Source: Streptomyces dioscori | GTDB taxonomy: Bacteria; Actinomycetota; Actinomycetes; Streptomycetales; Streptomycetaceae | Direction: 5' to 3' | NCBI RefSeq assembly: GCF_003024195.1 | Contig: NZ_KZ679038.1 | Coordinates: 976,807 to 1,040,806, forward strand | DNA length: 64,000 bases | Shown here: positions 61,303 through 64,000 of the stretch, in pieces | Position numbering within the stretch: position 1 is the stretch's first letter | How the letters are laid out: each line of letters starts with the position of its first letter | Notes under the pieces: model-generated | Told to the model about the DNA's origin: nothing | The model's database searches: none | Seen by the model: only the letters and a program-made list of their open reading frames with translations | Program-made: the position numbers and the translations under genes

Positions 61303-62157
61303 ATGTCCCAGGCCACACTCATGGACGGCACCGGTCTCGCCCGGCGGATCGTCGAGGAGACGGCGCAGCAGGCGGCCGACCTCACCGCACGCACGGGGGT
61401 GACGCCCTGTCTCGCCACCGTACTGGTGGGCGAGGACCCCGCTTCCGTCACCTACGTACGGATGAAGCAGAACCGTTCCCGCAAGGCGGGGATCGTCTCG
61501 CGGCACGTCTCCCTGCCTGCCGCGACCACGACCGCCGAACTGATCGGCACGCTCACCGAGCTGTCCGCCGACCCCACCGTGCACGGCATCCTGCTCCAGC
61601 ACCCGATGGGGCACCACATCGACGAGCGGGCGGCTTTCGAGGCGATCGCACCGGAGAAGGACGTCGACGGGGTGACCCTGGCGTCCTTCTCCGCGATGAG
61701 CTTCGGCCTGCCCGGCTTCTCCTCGTGCACCCCGGGCGGGATCATGCGCCTCCTCGACGCGTACGACGTCGATCCGGCCGGCAAACGGGCCGTCGTGGTG
61801 GGCCGCAGCGCGATCCTCGGCAGGCCGGTGGGCATGCTGCTGCTCGGCCGCGACGCCACGGTGACGTACTGCCACTCGCGCACCCCGGCCGCCGATCTGT
61901 CGTCGGCCGTGCGGGAGGCGGACATCGTGGTGGCCGCGGTCGGGCGGCCCCGGCTGGTCCGCGGGGAGGACATCAAGCCGGGCGCGGTCGTCGTCGACGC
62001 CGGTTACAACGCCGGCAACGTCGGCGACGTCGACTTCGACGGCGCCCGGGAGCGGGCCTCGCTGATCACTCCCGTACCCGGCGGGGTCGGTCCGATGACG
62101 ATCGCCACGCTGCTGTCCCAGACCGTGGAGGCGGCCGTCCGCCAGACCGGCGCCTGA
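61303..62157 (+). CDS. folD: Bifunctional methylenetetrahydrofolate dehydrogenase/cyclohydrolase
   Basis: 284 residues; the ATG follows CAGGAGCGGC. The FolD signatures are YVRMKQNRSRKAGI (catalytic Tyr/Lys region), HGILLQHPMG, PEKDVDGVT, SCTPGGIMRLL and the NADP loop VVVGRSAILGRPVGMLLLG. It interconverts 5,10-methylene- and 10-formyl-THF and so feeds purine and methionine synthesis. A ZTP riboswitch precedes it. Confidence 0.96.
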   Translation: MSQATLMDGTGLARRIVEETAQQAADLTARTGVTPCLATVLVGEDPASVTYVRMKQNRSRKAGIVSRHVSLPAATTTAELIGTLTELSADPTVHGILLQHPMGHHIDERAAFEAIAPEKDVDGVTLASFSAMSFGLPGFSSCTPGGIMRLLDAYDVDPAGKRAVVVGRSAILGRPVGMLLLGRDATVTYCHSRTPAADLSSAVREADIVVAAVGRPRLVRGEDIKPGAVVVDAGYNAGNVGDVDFDGARERASLITPVPGGVGPMTIATLLSQTVEAAVRQTGA

Positions 62158-62173
62158 CCGGGAGAGCGGGGCG

Positions 62174-63163
62174 TCAGCGGATCCACGCGCTGTAGTCCAT
62201 GACGTCGCCCGCCTCGACGCCGTACTCGGGTTCGTCGACGGCCGCGGTGTCCTCCAGCCCCAGGACGGCACCGGTGGCCGGGTCCATGATCAGCATGCGG
62301 CGGTAACCGGCGCCGGCGTACACGTACGCCTGGCCGAGCCGGCCCAGGCGGTCGGTCACCTGGCCGACCGGCCGCAGCCCCTTCGCGTCCGCGAGGAGCC
62401 GCGCGAGCGCGGCGTTCTCGCGGGCGCCGAGGGTCCAGGTGTCGAGCAGCACCGCCGTGGCGTCCAGCAGTTCGCGCGTGCCCGGCGGACCGTCGAGGTG
62501 CTGCGCCTCCCGCAGATAGGCGCGCAGCCGCGTGGCGTCGTGCGGGGGCGGTGACTGGGGCGGGGCGTCGCTCCAGCTCGGCGGGAAGGTCCGCTCACTG
62601 ATGACGTGCCCGTCGTCGACGAGGCGCGGGCCGTCGTCCGCGTCGCTGAGGACCCGCCGGCCGGGATGGCGCGGGTCCGTCGCGACGACCAGTTCCATGT
62701 GGCTGTCGTCGGCGTTCCAGCGCACGACGCGTTCCACGGGCAGGGTGATCGGCGGCTCGTCCTCCGACATGCCCACACTCCACGACTGCACATGCGTGCC
62801 CTTACGCAGCCCGGCCGACCCGCCCGCCGCATCCCGCTCGGCCCGCTCGACCAATGCGTCGAGGGGTACGGGGGTGGAGTCGGCCCGGACCACCAGCGGG
62901 CGGGGCGCGGCCACGGCGGGGGCGGTGCCCGGATCCGCGACGAGGAGTGCCGCGACGGTCAAGGCGACCGCCACGCCGGCCGCGAGCGCCCAGACGAGGC
63001 GCGTACGGGTCCGTCCCGGCCGGCGCTCGCCCACCTCATCCATGCCCGCCATGAGGTGGTTGAGCCGCTTCTCTGCCTCGTGGCCCAGCGGGCCCTCACC
63101 GAAGCGGGGATCGTTGCCGGGCACGGGGTCGGCCCGGCGCAGCAGTTCGAGTTCGTCAGCCAT
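62174..63163 (-). CDS. CU044_5270-family membrane protein
   Basis: 329 residues. A soluble N-terminus (ADELELLRRADPVPGNDPRFG) precedes one membrane helix (LVWALAAGVAVALTVAALLVA, about 57-77). The outer domain shows VRADSTPVPLDALVERAERDA and WTLGARENAALARLLAD, matching the CU044_5270 family. It overlaps the ECF sigma gene by 8 bp, a common pairing in actinobacteria; by analogy it may act as an anti-sigma-like membrane partner, but no RskA/zinc anti-sigma motif is visible. Confidence 0.85.
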   Translation of the reverse strand: MADELELLRRADPVPGNDPRFGEGPLGHEAEKRLNHLMAGMDEVGERRPGRTRTRLVWALAAGVAVALTVAALLVADPGTAPAVAAPRPLVVRADSTPVPLDALVERAERDAAGGSAGLRKGTHVQSWSVGMSEDEPPITLPVERVVRWNADDSHMELVVATDPRHPGRRVLSDADDGPRLVDDGHVISERTFPPSWSDAPPQSPPPHDATRLRAYLREAQHLDGPPGTRELLDATAVLLDTWTLGARENAALARLLADAKGLRPVGQVTDRLGRLGQAYVYAGAGYRRMLIMDPATGAVLGLEDTAAVDEPEYGVEAGDVMDYSAWIR

Positions 63164-63743
63164 GGAACTGCTCCTTCGGGGTGCCGGTGTCGAGGTCGGT
63201 CTCGGTCTCGGTCTCGGTGGCCCCGGTGTGCGGCGTCACCACGATGCGCATGCGGTCGATCTCGGCTCTGAGGCGGCGGCGGGCCCGGTGCAGCCGCATC
63301 GCCGCGGCCCGGCTGCCGCAGCCGAGGGTCACGGCGATCTCGTCGACCCCCAGTTCCTCCCAGGCGGCGAGCCGCAGCACCTCCTGGTCGGCCGGGGAGA
63401 GCCGGGCCAGCGCGTCGTGCACCCACTCGGCGGGCCGCTCGGAGTCGGGGCTGTCCACGATCTGTCTGCCGTGCGCGGTCTCGTCGTTCCCGAGCCTGTC
63501 CATGAGCCGCCGACGGCGACCGTAGCCGCGTACCGCGTTGGAGAGGCAGTTGCGTGCCACGCCGTACAGCCAGGGAAGAGGGGACGCGGGCAGGTCGGAC
63601 CGGCGCCGCCAGGCGACGGTGAAGACCTCCGCCACCACTTCCTCGACTTCGCTCGTCCGGCCGTCCAGTCGCCGCGCAACATAGCGGCTGACCGCCCAGT
63701 AGTGCTCGCGATAGGCAGCGGCGAAGATCTCGTCGTTGCTCAT
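63156..63743 (-). CDS. ECF-type RNA polymerase sigma factor
   Basis: 195 residues from ATG 63743. Region 2 reads AAYREHYWAVSRYVARRLDGRTSEVEEVVAEVFTVAWRR, with LPASPLPWLYGVARNCLSN. Region 4 HTH is LSPADQEVLRLAAWEELGVDEIAVTLGCGSRAAAMRLHRARRRL. It directs RNA polymerase to a stress-type regulon. Co-transcribed with the CU044_5270 gene. The C-terminal tail carries a TETETE repeat. Confidence 0.93.
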   Translation of the reverse strand: MSNDEIFAAAYREHYWAVSRYVARRLDGRTSEVEEVVAEVFTVAWRRRSDLPASPLPWLYGVARNCLSNAVRGYGRRRRLMDRLGNDETAHGRQIVDSPDSERPAEWVHDALARLSPADQEVLRLAAWEELGVDEIAVTLGCGSRAAAMRLHRARRRLRAEIDRMRIVVTPHTGATETETETDLDTGTPKEQFHG

Positions 63744-63848
63744 GTTCCGTACGTGTCCGGCAGGTCCTCGATCGTCACACCTGTTTCGGTGATCCTTGTC
63801 GCTGTGCCCGGGTGTGACGCCGGAAGGGCCGGCGGACACAGGCGGGGC

Positions 63849-64000
63849 ATGGAGAGCAACACTGTCATCCCGGCGCTCGCGCCCCCACGCCCGGGCCGCC
63901 GTCGCGGCCTCGCCGCCGTCCGCTGGCTGACCACCACGGACCACAAGACGATCGGCACGATGTACCTGGTCACGTCGTTCGCGTTCTTCTGCATCGGTGG
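63849..64000 (+). CDS. ctaD: Cytochrome c oxidase subunit I, N-terminal part
   Basis: The first 50 residues are visible before the window ends. A basic proline-rich start leads into WLTTTDHKTIGTMYLVTSFAFF, the conserved beginning of haem-copper oxidase subunit I (TTDHKxIG then the first membrane helix). It is part of the terminal oxidase in the cell membrane. The rest lies outside. Divergent from the sigma-factor gene, with 105 bp between them. Confidence 0.9.
   Translation, partial: MESNTVIPALAPPRPGRRRGLAAVRWLTTTDHKTIGTMYLVTSFAFFCIG

Overview
The window is a chromosomal segment of a Streptomyces-like actinomycete. The DNA is very GC-rich with strong GC3 bias, GTG starts are common, and neighbouring genes often share ATGA or GTGA stop/start overlaps. 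Typical Streptomyces families are present: XRE/DUF397 pairs, LAL and PucR regulators, Tat-exported hydrolases, class F sortase and MT0933-type antitoxin. No tRNA, rRNA, CRISPR array, integrase or transposase was seen. This is housekeeping plus adaptive chromosome, not a mobile island.

Layout. 1-6.1 kb: tail of a LuxR regulator, a DUF6624 gene, an XRE/DUF397 pair, a Methyltransf_19 gene and a berberine-bridge-type FAD oxidase. 6.2-14 kb: a LAL regulator broken by one in-frame amber codon, divergent from a Tat-exported GH78 alpha-L-rhamnosidase that has a LacI-type palindrome in its promoter; then a peptidoglycan-binding membrane protein and a methyltransferase. 14.2-25.8 kb: the most interesting region. 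Ten co-directional genes, nearly all joined by 4-bp overlaps, lie behind tandem 19-bp repeats and a Zur-like box. They encode an ATP-grasp ligase, a DUF364-like Rossmann protein, a cysteine-synthase-fold PLP enzyme, a dipeptide-epimerase-like enolase, an MFS exporter, a methyltransferase and a complete SBP_bac_5/Dpp-type ABC importer. I read this as a make, export and re-import locus for a small metallophore (probably for zinc) with no NRPS, opine dehydrogenase or nicotianamine synthase.

25.8-45.8 kb: a metzincin-like protein without a signal peptide, an alcohol dehydrogenase, a surface protein with a frameshifted class F sortase, an ABC-2 exporter, an orphan NarL response regulator, an epoxide hydrolase, a membrane-anchored streptogrisin-like protease, an ARMT1-like protein, a TetR/MFS pair with a clear operator, a DUF6153/DUF3105 pair and two divergent PucR regulators. 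45.9-50.5 kb: secreted hydrolases, including a clear member of the Thermobifida cutinase/PET hydrolase family, then a MT0933-type antitoxin and RNase HI. 50.8-57.4 kb: an RpiR regulator, a TetR regulator with repeated TGGCACT sites, a Zn-ribbon/OB protein, a DinB protein and, behind a perfect 32-bp palindrome, a frameshifted TPR protein coupled to a polyprenyl diphosphate synthase. 57.5-64 kb: a secreted beta-helix protein, small secreted or acidic proteins, folD behind a ZTP riboswitch, an ECF sigma factor coupled to a CU044_5270 protein, and the start of cytochrome oxidase subunit I.

Three genes (LAL regulator, sortase, TPR protein) each carry a single lesion in an otherwise intact frame. 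They are either recent pseudogenes or sequencing errors, and raw reads would decide.
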